NCBI GenBank assembly: GCA_016860845.1
Contig: BOKF01000074.1
Span: 1-40,211, forward strand
Direction of reading: 5' to 3'
From: Chloroflexota bacterium
Lineage (GTDB): Bacteria > Chloroflexota > Anaerolineae > 4572-78 > J111
Length of the DNA: 40,211 nucleotides
Below the pieces are notes generated by a model. That model saw only the letters and a program-made list of their open reading frames with translations. It ran no database searches and was not told where the DNA came from. The position numbers and the translations under genes were made by a program. Positions 15,828-24,583 of this stretch are shown here, one piece after another (position 1 is the stretch's first letter; every line of letters starts with the position of its first letter).

Positions 15828-17317
15828 TGGCTTCAGCTAGACCCTACATTCTGGCCGTAGATGTTGGCACTTCTTCGCTCAAAGTCGTGCTCTACAACGC
15901 AGTGGGCGATGTCGTCGGATCGGCCACCCGCCGCTACGAGTATCGTTCTGAAAATCCCGGCTGGGCCGAGGGCAATCCGGCCGAGTGGTGGGCGGCCTTT
16001 GAAGGCGCTTTAGCCGATCTACAGCAACAAGGCTTTGATCTGACCAAAGTTGAAGGCATCTCTTTCACCGGCCAAATGCATACGGCTGTGCTTTTAGATG
16101 AGCAAGGCCAGCTTCTTGAGCCGACCATCCTCTGGCTGGACCGGCGGGCGGCAGCCGAAACTGCCGAGCTGGCTGCCAAGCTGCAACTACCCCCTTACCA
16201 AATCAACAGCACTTACACTTTACCCAAACTCCTCTGGCTAAAGCGTCACCGCCCCGAGGTGATCGAAAAAATTCGGACTATCTTATGGCCTAAGGATTAT
16301 CTGCGCTTCCGGCTGACCGGTATGCTCGGCACCGACATGACTGAGGCGGGCGGGGCAGCCTTGCTGAATTGGCAGGACCGAAGTTGGGCGATCGACCGGC
16401 TGGCCCTGGTTGGACTTGATCCCTCAGTGCTACCCCCAGCCTATGAAGCGAATACCGTGGTAGGTTCACCGCTACCTGAGCTGGCAAACAGATTTGGCCT
16501 TAATTCTACAGCCAGGGTGGTGGTCGGGATGGGTGATGTGGCCGCCCTGATCGGCGGCGCCCCGCCCCAACCGGGCCGGGTAGTCTGCTCGCTGGGCAGT
16601 TCATCCATGATCTTTATGGCCCTGGCCCAGGGGCAGCAGCCCCAAGACTCCACCCACCGCTTATATACTTATGCCCTGGGACCTTATCGCCTGCTGGGGG
16701 GGGTATCTTCGACCACCGGAGCTGCTCTGGTTTGGGCCTATAACCAGCTTGCCCCAAGCCCCGATCAAAGTTTTGAGCAGGTAATGATGGAAGCAGCCCG
16801 GCTGGATCCTGGCGCCGGCGGGCTGTGCTTTATTCCCTACCTAGCAGGCGAGCGAACTCCCTACTGGCTGGACACGATTAAAGCCGGTTTTTATGGCCTA
16901 CAGCTCTCCCACACCCGCCAGTACCTCATTCGCGCGGTAATGGAAGGTGTGGCCTACAGTTTGCGCCATTTGTTGGATATCTATGCCGAATTAGGCGTGC
17001 CAGTTGCCGAGTTAGTTTTGGCCGGGGGGGGGACCCAAATCCCAGGATTGGCCCAAATCATCGCTGACGCGTGCCAATGTGATGTGGCTATTTACACAGA
17101 AGCTGAAACCGTCACCCGGGTGTTGTACGCCCTGTGCCAGTCAGCCCTGAATCAGATTGATTTTGACCAGGCTCTGGTGAGTACTTTTCCTGCGCCGACT
17201 GTAATCCCTTGCAATCGTGACTACACTAACGATTATCAGCGAAGTTATGAGGCTTATCGGCGTTTTGCCGAATTCGCCTTGAAAGAAGCGTCCCGGTCGA
17301 AAACGGCAATCAACTGA
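15827..17317 (+). CDS. FGGY-family carbohydrate kinase
   Basis: The product is 496 aa, the normal size for xylulokinase/LsrK/glycerol kinase relatives. N-terminal phosphate loop AVDVGTSSLKVVLY; sugar-side motif SFTGQMHTAVLLD and LWLDRRAA; second domain CSLGSSSM; C-terminal LAGGGTQIPGLAQIIAD with the adenosine-binding glycines. It should phosphorylate a sugar or polyol with ATP. It sits between a dehydrogenase and an aldolase, which fits an oxidise-phosphorylate-cleave route. The usual GAA signature near residue 430 reads VTRVLYALC, as in some divergent members. The exact sugar is not predictable. Confidence 0.88.
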   Translation: MASARPYILAVDVGTSSLKVVLYNAVGDVVGSATRRYEYRSENPGWAEGNPAEWWAAFEGALADLQQQGFDLTKVEGISFTGQMHTAVLLDEQGQLLEPTILWLDRRAAAETAELAAKLQLPPYQINSTYTLPKLLWLKRHRPEVIEKIRTILWPKDYLRFRLTGMLGTDMTEAGGAALLNWQDRSWAIDRLALVGLDPSVLPPAYEANTVVGSPLPELANRFGLNSTARVVVGMGDVAALIGGAPPQPGRVVCSLGSSSMIFMALAQGQQPQDSTHRLYTYALGPYRLLGGVSSTTGAALVWAYNQLAPSPDQSFEQVMMEAARLDPGAGGLCFIPYLAGERTPYWLDTIKAGFYGLQLSHTRQYLIRAVMEGVAYSLRHLLDIYAELGVPVAELVLAGGGTQIPGLAQIIADACQCDVAIYTEAETVTRVLYALCQSALNQIDFDQALVSTFPAPTVIPCNRDYTNDYQRSYEAYRRFAEFALKEASRSKTAIN

Positions 17318-17330
17318 AAAGGAGCAAAAC

Positions 17331-18083
17331 ATGATTGGAAAATCAAGACGACTTGGCCGCCTGTTGGTGGGCGAGCAGAAACGCTGTGTGCTGATTCCAC
17401 TTGATCATGGCGGCTGGCTTGGCCCTGTTAGAGGTCTGGATCACCCCCAAGCCATTGTAGAAGCAGTCATCAAGGGGGGGGCCAATGCCTTACTCATCTC
17501 GCCCGGATTTTATAAAGCCGTAGCCCCGCTTGTTCCCCCCTCAATAGGTATTGTCCTACGGATTAGCCTGACCGCCGGCCTCAGTGAAACCGGTACCCAG
17601 GAGACCCCCATTGCCTCCCTGGAAACAGCGTTGCGAATGGATGCTGACGCCATTGCCGTTTCAGTCTTTTTCGGGCGGCCGGGTGACATCGAGATTTATC
17701 GCTGGTTAGCGCAACTGGCCGATGCCAGCCAAGCCTACGATCTGCCTGTCGTGGCCGAAATGATGCCGCCACCGGACAATTTTTATGACCCCCGGGCCAT
17801 TGCCCACGCGGCTCGTATCGGCATGGAGTTGGGCGCCGATATTGTCAAGACCAACTATTGCGGTGATATCGAAGCCTTCAAGCAGGTGGTAACGGCCGTG
17901 CCGGTGCCGATCATTGTGGCCGGCGGCCCGAGTGAGAGGGGCCAGGATAGCACCCTGAGCGTAGCCCGGGACGCGATCAAGGCCGGGGCGGTGGGGGTGG
18001 CCTTTGGCCGGCGGGTTTGGCAGGCCGATAACCCGGAGGGAGTCACCCGGCAATTGAAAGAGGTGATTTTTTCGGATAATTGA
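17331..18083 (+). CDS. DhnA/LsrF-type class I aldolase
   Basis: The product is 250 aa, preceded by AAAAGGAG. It is a TIM barrel with PLDHG at 24-28, and Schiff-base Lys173 in ADIVKTNYCGD. IIVAGGPSERG near residues 195-205 binds phosphate, as in archaeal fructose-bisphosphate aldolase, ADH synthase and LsrF. With the upstream FGGY kinase it mirrors the kinase/aldolase pair LsrK/LsrF, so it probably cleaves or thiolyses a phosphorylated ketose-like intermediate. It is a little short of the 260-290 aa usual length but has all core strands. Confidence 0.85.
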   Translation: MIGKSRRLGRLLVGEQKRCVLIPLDHGGWLGPVRGLDHPQAIVEAVIKGGANALLISPGFYKAVAPLVPPSIGIVLRISLTAGLSETGTQETPIASLETALRMDADAIAVSVFFGRPGDIEIYRWLAQLADASQAYDLPVVAEMMPPPDNFYDPRAIAHAARIGMELGADIVKTNYCGDIEAFKQVVTAVPVPIIVAGGPSERGQDSTLSVARDAIKAGAVGVAFGRRVWQADNPEGVTRQLKEVIFSDN

Positions 18084-18122
18084 CAATCAAACCCTTATTT
18101 TCAGAGCATCAGGAGAAGAAAT

Positions 18123-19172
18123 ATGGAAAAGATCAAAGCGATATCCTACGGAGTTGGCAATATCGGTCGGAGCATCGCCCGCTTCATGGTTGACAAAGGC
18201 GTCATTATCACGGGTGCCATCGACGTGAAGAACGTGGGCAAGGACCTGGGTGATGTGATCGGTATCGGTCGAAAACTCAACGTTGAAATCAGCGACAAAG
18301 CCGATGAGGTGCTTTCCCAGACCGCAGCGGACATCGCGCTCATCGCCGTTGCCACATCCATGGAGAAGATATATCCCCACGTTAAAAAGTGCCTGGAAGC
18401 AGGACTCAACGTGATTACCACTTCCGAGGAAGCCTCCTATCCCTGGACATCCTCCCCCGCAATTGCCGCGAAACTGGACCGGATCGCAAAGGAAAACGGG
18501 GTCACCGTGACGGGTTCGGGAATGCAGGACGTTTTCTGGGCCAACCTGATTACCACCCTGACCGGCGCATCACACCGTATCGAGTCCGTCGAGGGACGGA
18601 CCAGTATCAACATGGATGAACTGGGACCTATGGTAGCAGAGTTCTACGCGGTGGGCAGGAAAGCCGACGACATCTACAAGATGATCGAGAAAAACGAAAA
18701 ACTCCCTCTGGGGGACGAGGTTGTCTGTCTCCGAATGGATCTGGAAAACCAGATTTCAGACTTAGGGCTCACGACGAAAACCATCACCGAGAGCGTCAAG
18801 CCGATCATTCTCGATCACGATCTGCCCTGCAAAGCGTTCAACAAGGACATCCCGGCCGGGGATGTGACGGGGCTGGACAACACGATAGTGATCGAGACCG
18901 TCGAAGGCATCCTTTTCAAGGCGACGCAGACGGCCAAAGTCTACGAGAAGGGGGAGCAGGACATCAACGAGTGGATTATCAAGGGGGAGCCCACCATACA
19001 CCTGCGAAACGACAATCCCCCTACACTCCTGGGAACCAGCTCGCAGATCGTCAATCGAATACCCGATGTCATCAACGCAAGACCTGGCTACGTTACCATT
19101 GATGAGCTGCCGAAGCTGGTGTGCAAGGTCCGGTCCCTGGAGCACTATCTGAACAGAGGCATTTACCAATGA
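18123..19172 (+). CDS. DapB-like / 2,4-diaminopentanoate-dehydrogenase-like oxidoreductase
   Basis: The product is 349 aa, with AGGAGAAG upstream. The N-terminal Rossmann domain has YGVGNIGRSIARFM and IDVKNVGKDLGDV, as in dihydrodipicolinate reductase. The length and the C-terminal domain match the NAD(P)-dependent 2,4-diaminopentanoate dehydrogenase group, which deaminates amino compounds oxidatively. It may therefore remove an amino group from the substrate skeleton. Its base usage (many ATC, AAC and GAC codons, few GGCC runs) looks different from both neighbours, hinting at acquisition from elsewhere. The stop overlaps the next start (ATGA). Confidence 0.8.
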   Translation: MEKIKAISYGVGNIGRSIARFMVDKGVIITGAIDVKNVGKDLGDVIGIGRKLNVEISDKADEVLSQTAADIALIAVATSMEKIYPHVKKCLEAGLNVITTSEEASYPWTSSPAIAAKLDRIAKENGVTVTGSGMQDVFWANLITTLTGASHRIESVEGRTSINMDELGPMVAEFYAVGRKADDIYKMIEKNEKLPLGDEVVCLRMDLENQISDLGLTTKTITESVKPIILDHDLPCKAFNKDIPAGDVTGLDNTIVIETVEGILFKATQTAKVYEKGEQDINEWIIKGEPTIHLRNDNPPTLLGTSSQIVNRIPDVINARPGYVTIDELPKLVCKVRSLEHYLNRGIYQ

Positions 19173-20551
19173 TTGAGATTGATCTGCTGGTTCAAAACGG
19201 GCTGGTCGTAACCATCGACGACCGCCAGCCGGTCATCGAAGATGGGGCCGTGGCGATTGACCAGGGCCGTATTGTGGCCGTCGGGCCAACGGCTGAAGTG
19301 ACCGGGCGGTATCAAGCCAAAAAGATGCTTGATGCCCGGCGAAAAGCGGTGATGCCCGGCTTTGTTGATACCCACCACCATTTTCTGCAAAATTTCCACA
19401 AGGGGACCCGCGATGACCTGGCCCTGATCGAGTGGATTGACAACGTCTCCGTGCCCCGCATCCGAGTGGCCGTACAGGATTACCTCAAGGGCGTCTACGA
19501 CATCCAGATTCATGCCTCTAAACTGGGCTGCGTTGATGCCATCAAGTCGGGCATCACCACTATTTTGAATATGGAGTGGGCCACTCACCCCTCGGTGGTC
19601 AGTGTGTTTGAGCAAGCCGGAATCCGGGTACGGCACACCATTACGATGACCGACCAATGGATTTCACCGGAAGTGATCATGCCCCACGACCGGCTGCTGG
19701 CGCTGGCCGATGAACTTCTGGAACGTTGCCGGTCCTCGGTCAACGGGCGAGTTTCCTTCAGCTACGGCCTGGCCTGTCCCAATTCGTGCAGCGTGGGCCT
19801 GATCAAAGAGGTCCGGGCTTTGAGCGACCGCAACCAGGTCCCCATCCATATCCACATTGCTGAAACCAAATACGAGTGGGACAACATCCACAACCTGTTC
19901 GGCGCCACGCCGACCGGCCATCTCCACAATCTGGGGTTGCTGGGACCGGATGTCCAGGGCGCCCACTGTATCTGGCTGTCTGACGAGGACATCGAGTTGT
20001 ACCGCCAGACCGGCACCAAAGTGGCCCACAATCCTGAGTGCAACCTGAAGATTGCCGACGGCATCGCTCCCATCACCAAGATGCTGGAGGCCGGGGTGGT
20101 GGTGTCGTTGGGTACGGATAGCTGCTCGGTGAATGACAATATGGATATGTTCGAAGCAATGCGCACGGCCGCTTTTCTGCAAAAAGTGACGGTGATGGAC
20201 CCGGCGGTGTTGCCCGCCGCGACCACTCTGCATATGGCTACCCTGGGTGGGGCCGAAGCGTTAGGAATGGAAAATGAGATCGGTTCGCTGGAAGTCGGCA
20301 AAAAGGCCGATCTGATCCTGGTTGATCTGAGCGGCTCCCATATGCGCCCGATCAATAATCTGGAAAACAGTCTGGTCTACTGCGCCAATGCCAACGATGT
20401 CCAAACCGTTATTTGCGATGGCCAAGTGGTGATGGAAGATCGCCAGATTCTGACTTTGGACGAGGAAGAATGGGTCAGCCAGGCCACGCGGTATGCCTAT
20501 GAGCGATTTACCGCGGCAGGCATCAAGCTACCGAGCTATTACAGTCTTTAG
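19169..20551 (+). CDS. Metal-dependent amidohydrolase/deaminase (TrzA/AtzA/SsnA type)
   Basis: The product is 460 aa. I use ATG 19169 because AGAGG precedes it and it overlaps the prior stop; an upstream in-frame start at 19121 would add 16 unconserved residues. Metal ligands: HxH in DTHHHF (69-71), HIHIAET, and LGTDSCS in the C-terminal part. HNPECNLK and GAEALG, with GSLEVGKKADLILVDL at the beta-sandwich end, are family hallmarks. Members hydrolyse C-N bonds in guanine, SAH, chlorotriazines or hydantoins. It likely deaminates or opens a nitrogenous ring. The substrate is unknown. Confidence 0.88.
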   Translation: MIEIDLLVQNGLVVTIDDRQPVIEDGAVAIDQGRIVAVGPTAEVTGRYQAKKMLDARRKAVMPGFVDTHHHFLQNFHKGTRDDLALIEWIDNVSVPRIRVAVQDYLKGVYDIQIHASKLGCVDAIKSGITTILNMEWATHPSVVSVFEQAGIRVRHTITMTDQWISPEVIMPHDRLLALADELLERCRSSVNGRVSFSYGLACPNSCSVGLIKEVRALSDRNQVPIHIHIAETKYEWDNIHNLFGATPTGHLHNLGLLGPDVQGAHCIWLSDEDIELYRQTGTKVAHNPECNLKIADGIAPITKMLEAGVVVSLGTDSCSVNDNMDMFEAMRTAAFLQKVTVMDPAVLPAATTLHMATLGGAEALGMENEIGSLEVGKKADLILVDLSGSHMRPINNLENSLVYCANANDVQTVICDGQVVMEDRQILTLDEEEWVSQATRYAYERFTAAGIKLPSYYSL

Positions 20552-20565
20552 GGGGATTGATATTA

Positions 20566-21666
20566 ATGGTCAAGCAGATCACCGCCCGCGCTTACTACGA
20601 TGCGCCCTCGGACGAAGCTGTTGACTCCTTTTACAATGGCATGCGTCGCCACTGGCAGCCGGTTTTGCCGGCGGCGGAGCTGGCCCGTGGTGAACTCAAG
20701 AGCGTTGAGCTGCTGGAGGAAAAGATTCTTCTGACCCGGCTCGACGGTAAATTGGTAGCCTTGCAGGACCTTTGCCGCCACTTTCAAGCCCGGCTCTCGA
20801 ACGGAGAAATCCGGGAAATCGAAAACTCTGGCCAGTGCGTGTCGTGCCGTTACCACGGCTGGGCTTACGACGCATCGGGTCAATGCGTTGAAATTCCGCA
20901 GTTGGTCGAGGGGCGTGACATTCCTCAAAGCGCGCAGGTGCCAACTTATCTTGTTCAGGAAAAGTATGGTTTGATCTGGGTTTGCCTGGAACCAGAGCCG
21001 AAGTTCGACCTGCCCGATTTTCCTGAATTTGAAGACCCTACGTTCCAGGTCGGGCCGCTGCGAACCTACGAGCCATGGGCTGCGGCCGCGCCGCGAGTGT
21101 TGATGGGCACACTCGATGATACTCATTTTCCCTGGGTCCACGAAGGTATCTTGGGGGACCGTTCTCATGCTCAGGCCCCCGATCACAAAGTATGGCGAGA
21201 AGATCGCTATCTGCGGGTCGAGTTTACCACCTCCCAGCCCAAAAACGCCATCGTTGAGGAGGACGGCAAATCTGGTGAGCGTCCATTTGTGCAAGATGTG
21301 GATTACTCTTATCACGTTGGGATGCCCAATGTCTTACGGCTGGTCACAATTCACCGCCCCTTCCAGGCTCAAGATGAGGCCCGCGTCTACGTTATCTGGC
21401 TAGCGACCTGTCCGCGCAAGTATAACGAAACCGACAGTTTCTGGCGACTGGCGCGTAATTTCGACGTGGACCCCGCCCGAGATCGTGTTTACGAAGAGTT
21501 TGAAGATGCGGTGCGGGCCCAGGACCGGCCCATGGTTGAAAGTCAGCGGCCGTGGCTCCTGCCGCCCTTCTGGACCAAGATTGAACTACCGCTGCGTCCG
21601 GCTGACCTGCCGCTTTTAGAATACCAGAAGTGGTTGGAAGAGCTGGGGATTGCAACTGCTGTGTAA
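20566..21666 (+). CDS. Rieske non-haem iron oxygenase, VanA-like
   Basis: The product is 366 aa from ATG 20566 (TTG 20557 is also possible). Rieske cluster ligands: Cys70-x-His72 and Cys94-x2-His97 (CRYHGWAYD). The mononuclear iron site is DDTHFPWVHEG. The length and arrangement fit single-subunit demethylases such as vanillate demethylase oxygenase. Other Rieske enzymes demethylate betaines, so N- or O-demethylation is a reasonable guess. No ferredoxin reductase partner is in the window. Its need for O2 contrasts with the corrinoid enzymes around it. Confidence 0.88.
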   Translation: MVKQITARAYYDAPSDEAVDSFYNGMRRHWQPVLPAAELARGELKSVELLEEKILLTRLDGKLVALQDLCRHFQARLSNGEIREIENSGQCVSCRYHGWAYDASGQCVEIPQLVEGRDIPQSAQVPTYLVQEKYGLIWVCLEPEPKFDLPDFPEFEDPTFQVGPLRTYEPWAAAAPRVLMGTLDDTHFPWVHEGILGDRSHAQAPDHKVWREDRYLRVEFTTSQPKNAIVEEDGKSGERPFVQDVDYSYHVGMPNVLRLVTIHRPFQAQDEARVYVIWLATCPRKYNETDSFWRLARNFDVDPARDRVYEEFEDAVRAQDRPMVESQRPWLLPPFWTKIELPLRPADLPLLEYQKWLEELGIATAV

Positions 21667-21703
21667 TCGTTATCTTATCCTAATAGACAGCGAGGTATTG
21701 ACT

Positions 21704-22729
21704 ATGAAGATCGCACGTCTGCACGAACCCCTCAAAATGCAGGTTGAAGAGTTTGAAAAACCTAGCATTGGCCCCGACGAAGTCCTGGTTAAGGTCGTGG
21801 CCTGTGGTGTCTGCGGGACCGACGTCGAAGCCTACCTGGGCAAGGTTCCCCGCGGCTGGACCATTACCTATCCGTTTCGCATGGGCCATGAAGTTGCTGG
21901 TACGGTGGTTGAGGTCGGCAAAAATGTGAAGAACGTCAAACTGGACGACCAGGTCGTACCAGACGGACGCCTGACCTGCGGCTATTGCTACTACTGCCGC
22001 CGGGGTATGTTTAGCGCCTGTGAAAACCAGGGGTACTTTTCCGGCGGCTTGGCCCAGTACAGCAACTATCCCTATCAAAACCTGACCAAAATCCCCAACG
22101 GTGTCTCTCTGGAAGAGGCGGCTTTTGCCGAACCACTGGCTTGTGTCATCAACGGTCAATCGAAATTGGAAGTGTCCTTTGGGGCAGTAGCGGTGGTCAT
22201 TGGCGACGGCCCCATTGGCTTACTCCACCTTCAGTTACTACGGCATCGAGGTGCGTTCACAGTGATGGTTGGCTTGTTGGAGCACCGGCTGGCCCTGGCC
22301 AAGGAGCTAGGGGCAAATGTGGTGATTGACGCCGGTCGGGAGGATGTCGAGCAGATTGTCCGGGCCGTATCTGCCGGCCGCGGAGCGGATATTGTGGTGA
22401 ATGCGGTGGGCAAAGTATTGGTTTTGGAACAGGCGATCAATATGGCCGCCCGACGAGGACAGGTGCTCTATTTTGCGGCTACGCTGGCGCCCAGGGTGGA
22501 ACTGGACCTGGACTTGATTCACTACAAAGAATTACGTTTGATCGGCAGCTACGACTCGATTGTGGCCCAATATGAACAGGCTCTGGCGTTGATCAACGCC
22601 GGGATCATCAAGGTGAAGCCGCTAATTTCCCACCGCTTGCCGCTTGAAGAAGTCCAAGCGGGTTATGAAATCGCCCGTAAACAAGAAGGCGTCAAAGTTC
22701 TAATCGTCCACGAAGGAGAAGATCAATGA
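21704..22729 (+). CDS. Zinc-dependent MDR dehydrogenase (second copy)
   Basis: The product is 341 aa; ATG 21704 is chosen since residues before it (from 21650) are not family-like. Ligands: Cys34, His62, Glu63 (GHEVAG), and structural Cys92, 95, 98 and 106. Cofactor fold VIGDGPIGLLHLQ. It shares FAEPLACVINGQ, LIHYKELRLIGSYDS and other stretches with the dehydrogenase at 14742, so the two are paralogues acting on related alcohols. The stop overlaps the next start by four bases (ATGA). Confidence 0.88.
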   Translation: MKIARLHEPLKMQVEEFEKPSIGPDEVLVKVVACGVCGTDVEAYLGKVPRGWTITYPFRMGHEVAGTVVEVGKNVKNVKLDDQVVPDGRLTCGYCYYCRRGMFSACENQGYFSGGLAQYSNYPYQNLTKIPNGVSLEEAAFAEPLACVINGQSKLEVSFGAVAVVIGDGPIGLLHLQLLRHRGAFTVMVGLLEHRLALAKELGANVVIDAGREDVEQIVRAVSAGRGADIVVNAVGKVLVLEQAINMAARRGQVLYFAATLAPRVELDLDLIHYKELRLIGSYDSIVAQYEQALALINAGIIKVKPLISHRLPLEEVQAGYEIARKQEGVKVLIVHEGEDQ

Positions 22730-23598
22730 AGATCAAGAACGTCACTATCCTCGATACCTTTGCCGAAGCCTGGACTCTAGAAGTCGTCAGGGTTGTGTTG
22801 ACGGCTAACTCCTCCGAGTTGGCTCTGGGCGGCGCTCACCAATTCGCCGGGGCCGCAGGATCGAGCATGATCGGTTCCCGCATCAACGCCGGCATCGAAA
22901 GAGTAGCTCTGCCCTATGAAACCCCCGATGGCCGTCCCGGTGTGTACGTCTCGATGGCGATGCCGCCGGATCAACGTGAGGCTATGCTTAAAGAGGTCGA
23001 GCTGCGGATTGCGCTGGCCTCGCTGATTCCGACCATCGCCGTCTTTGATGCCGGGGTTGAGGATGCTCCCGGTGAAACGGTGAATATTCACAATAAGTTC
23101 AACATCTCTGAAGAACGGTGGAAGGGTTACGATACCGAACGTGAGTTGGATGGTCGCAAGCTGTGTGTTCTGCCAACCACCACGGGCGAATTTGTTTACG
23201 AAAAAGCGTACAAGGTTTGCACCAACGGTACCGACGGTCACTTTGTCTGTTTTGCGGAAAGTGAAACGGCGGCAGTAACAGCGGTCGCCGCAGCTAGAGA
23301 TGCCCTGACCGCGATTGACGGCGCGGCCCCGATGGGTTACGGCCTGGAGCAGGTCTTCCGCGAGTATGATTACATCCCCGCCCTGCGAGATAAGATTAAA
23401 GACAGCAAGGTTCCGGACGGGGTCAGCTCCATCTTGAATTTGTTGATGTTTGGCGCTTCGCCGGAACTGATGAAGCAAGCGATGGCTGTCAGTCTGCGGG
23501 CCGCGGCCCAGACGCCAGGCGTTTTGTATCTGGGCGCAATGAACTTTGGCGGCGAGTTTGGCAAGCATCAGTATCACTTGCACGAGTTGCTGAAGTAA
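22726..23598 (+). CDS. Formylmethanofuran:tetrahydromethanopterin formyltransferase (Ftr/FhcD) homologue
   Basis: The product is 290 aa; Ftr is about 297. It matches Ftr along its length: N-terminal DTFAEAW (Ftr DTFAEAF), ETPDGRPGVY, ELDGRKLCVLPTTTGEFVYE (Ftr ELDGRKVWKIPVVEGEFI), LPEGV-like VPDGVSSI, MAVSLRAAAQTPGVLYLGA, and the C-terminal NFGGEFGKHQYHLHELL. Ftr moves a formyl group between methanofuran and H4MPT. No FhcA, B or C gene and no H4MPT gene is nearby, and the corrinoid route here appears folate-linked. It is coupled to the upstream dehydrogenase (ATGA overlap). It may act on another formyl carrier or N-formyl compound. Confidence 0.85.
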   Translation: MKIKNVTILDTFAEAWTLEVVRVVLTANSSELALGGAHQFAGAAGSSMIGSRINAGIERVALPYETPDGRPGVYVSMAMPPDQREAMLKEVELRIALASLIPTIAVFDAGVEDAPGETVNIHNKFNISEERWKGYDTERELDGRKLCVLPTTTGEFVYEKAYKVCTNGTDGHFVCFAESETAAVTAVAAARDALTAIDGAAPMGYGLEQVFREYDYIPALRDKIKDSKVPDGVSSILNLLMFGASPELMKQAMAVSLRAAAQTPGVLYLGAMNFGGEFGKHQYHLHELLK

Positions 23599-23606
23599 GA
23601 CCCGCC

Positions 23607-23648
23607 GGTGAGCGGCGTTTGGGTTCGGAAAGTGTCGGCGCGCTCACC
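23607..23648 (+). terminator. Possible hairpin terminator after the Ftr-like gene
   Basis: GGTGAGCG at 23607-23614 pairs with CGCTCACC at 23641-23648, followed by TTT. The loop is 26 bases, so it is weak and may only attenuate. The remainder of the 319-base gap to 23917 contains no convincing gene and no clear promoter. Confidence 0.35.
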
Positions 23649-23917
23649 TTTCGCAGAAGTATGGAGACGCTAGCTTGGCAGATAGCTCTAAAAACCGGCA
23701 ATGAAATCTTTGGCTGAAATTTTGACATGTTTATTCTCCAGATATGACCTTAAAAGTCAAGGAGCTGATGCCTTTACAATGTCGGCAAACCCGGCGAACC
23801 CCTATTATTCGCTTTCGCCTCTGGGTATGGCCTGGTATTTTTCGACTCGAACAGGTCTGATAGACCAGGCGAACAACCGTTCTGTACCCGATCCAATTCC
23901 TAATGAGGACAGCCACA

Positions 23918-24565
23918 ATGTCTAAAGAGACAATCCTTGAAAACCTGAAAAAAGCAGTCGTCGAATACGATGCCAAAGGCGCGGCAGAATGGGCGCAGCA
24001 GGCTCTCGCAGAGGGGGTTGATCCGCTCGAAGCGCTAGATGTCCTAACGGAGGCGATTCGTCATATCGGCGACCTTTTTGGCCGCGGTGAGTTGTGGCTG
24101 CCGGACTTGATCGCTGCCGCAGAAACCATGTCAGCCGCCACCAAGATTCTGGAAGAAGAGATCCGGCGGAGCGGGGCCAGGCAAAAAAGTCTTGGGGTGG
24201 TGGTCATTGGAACGGTGGCGGGCGATATTCACGATATCGGCAAGAACATGGTGGCGACCCTGTTGAAAGCCAGCGGTTTTGAGGTCCATGATCTGGGTAT
24301 CAATATTCAAGCCGACGCATTTGTGCAGGCCATCGTCAAGCATGACGCCCAAATCTTGGCGATGTCGGCCCTGTTAACAACGACCGCTCCCCAACAGCGC
24401 AAGGTCATCGAACTGTTAAAGGAAAAAGACCTGCGCGACAAGGTCAAGGTCATAGTTGGCGGGGGCGGTATCACCGCGGATTTTGCGGCCAGCATCGGCG
24501 CCGACGGCTACGACCCCACCGCCCCAGGCGCGGTTAACCTGGCCCGGCGTTTTGTCGAGCAGTAA
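23918..24565 (+). CDS. Corrinoid (methyl-carrier) protein, MttC/MtgC type
   Basis: The product is 215 aa from ATG 23918 (GAGGA upstream). The helical cap (1-88, with LWLPDLIAAAETM) is followed by the B12 domain with GDIHDIGKN: Asp103, His105, Gly108. VIVGGGGIT is the nucleotide-tail loop. The MttB-family gene begins 18 bases later, so the pair would demethylate a quaternary or tertiary amine and store the methyl group on cobalt. It is clearly homologous to, but distinct from, the corrinoid protein at 11988. Confidence 0.92.
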   Translation: MSKETILENLKKAVVEYDAKGAAEWAQQALAEGVDPLEALDVLTEAIRHIGDLFGRGELWLPDLIAAAETMSAATKILEEEIRRSGARQKSLGVVVIGTVAGDIHDIGKNMVATLLKASGFEVHDLGINIQADAFVQAIVKHDAQILAMSALLTTTAPQQRKVIELLKEKDLRDKVKVIVGGGGITADFAASIGADGYDPTAPGAVNLARRFVEQ

Positions 24566-24583
24566 ATCAGAGAGGGGATCCGG

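Noticed and set aside
19121..19168. Upstream extension of the amidohydrolase
   Set aside because: The extra 16 residues overlap the previous gene and do not look like the family; ATG 19169 has its own ribosome site and an ATGA overlap.
23701..23925. 74-aa open frame between the Ftr-like gene and the corrinoid gene
   Set aside because: No ribosome site of quality, no recognisable family, and its end overlaps the well-supported corrinoid start at 23918. Treated as intergenic.
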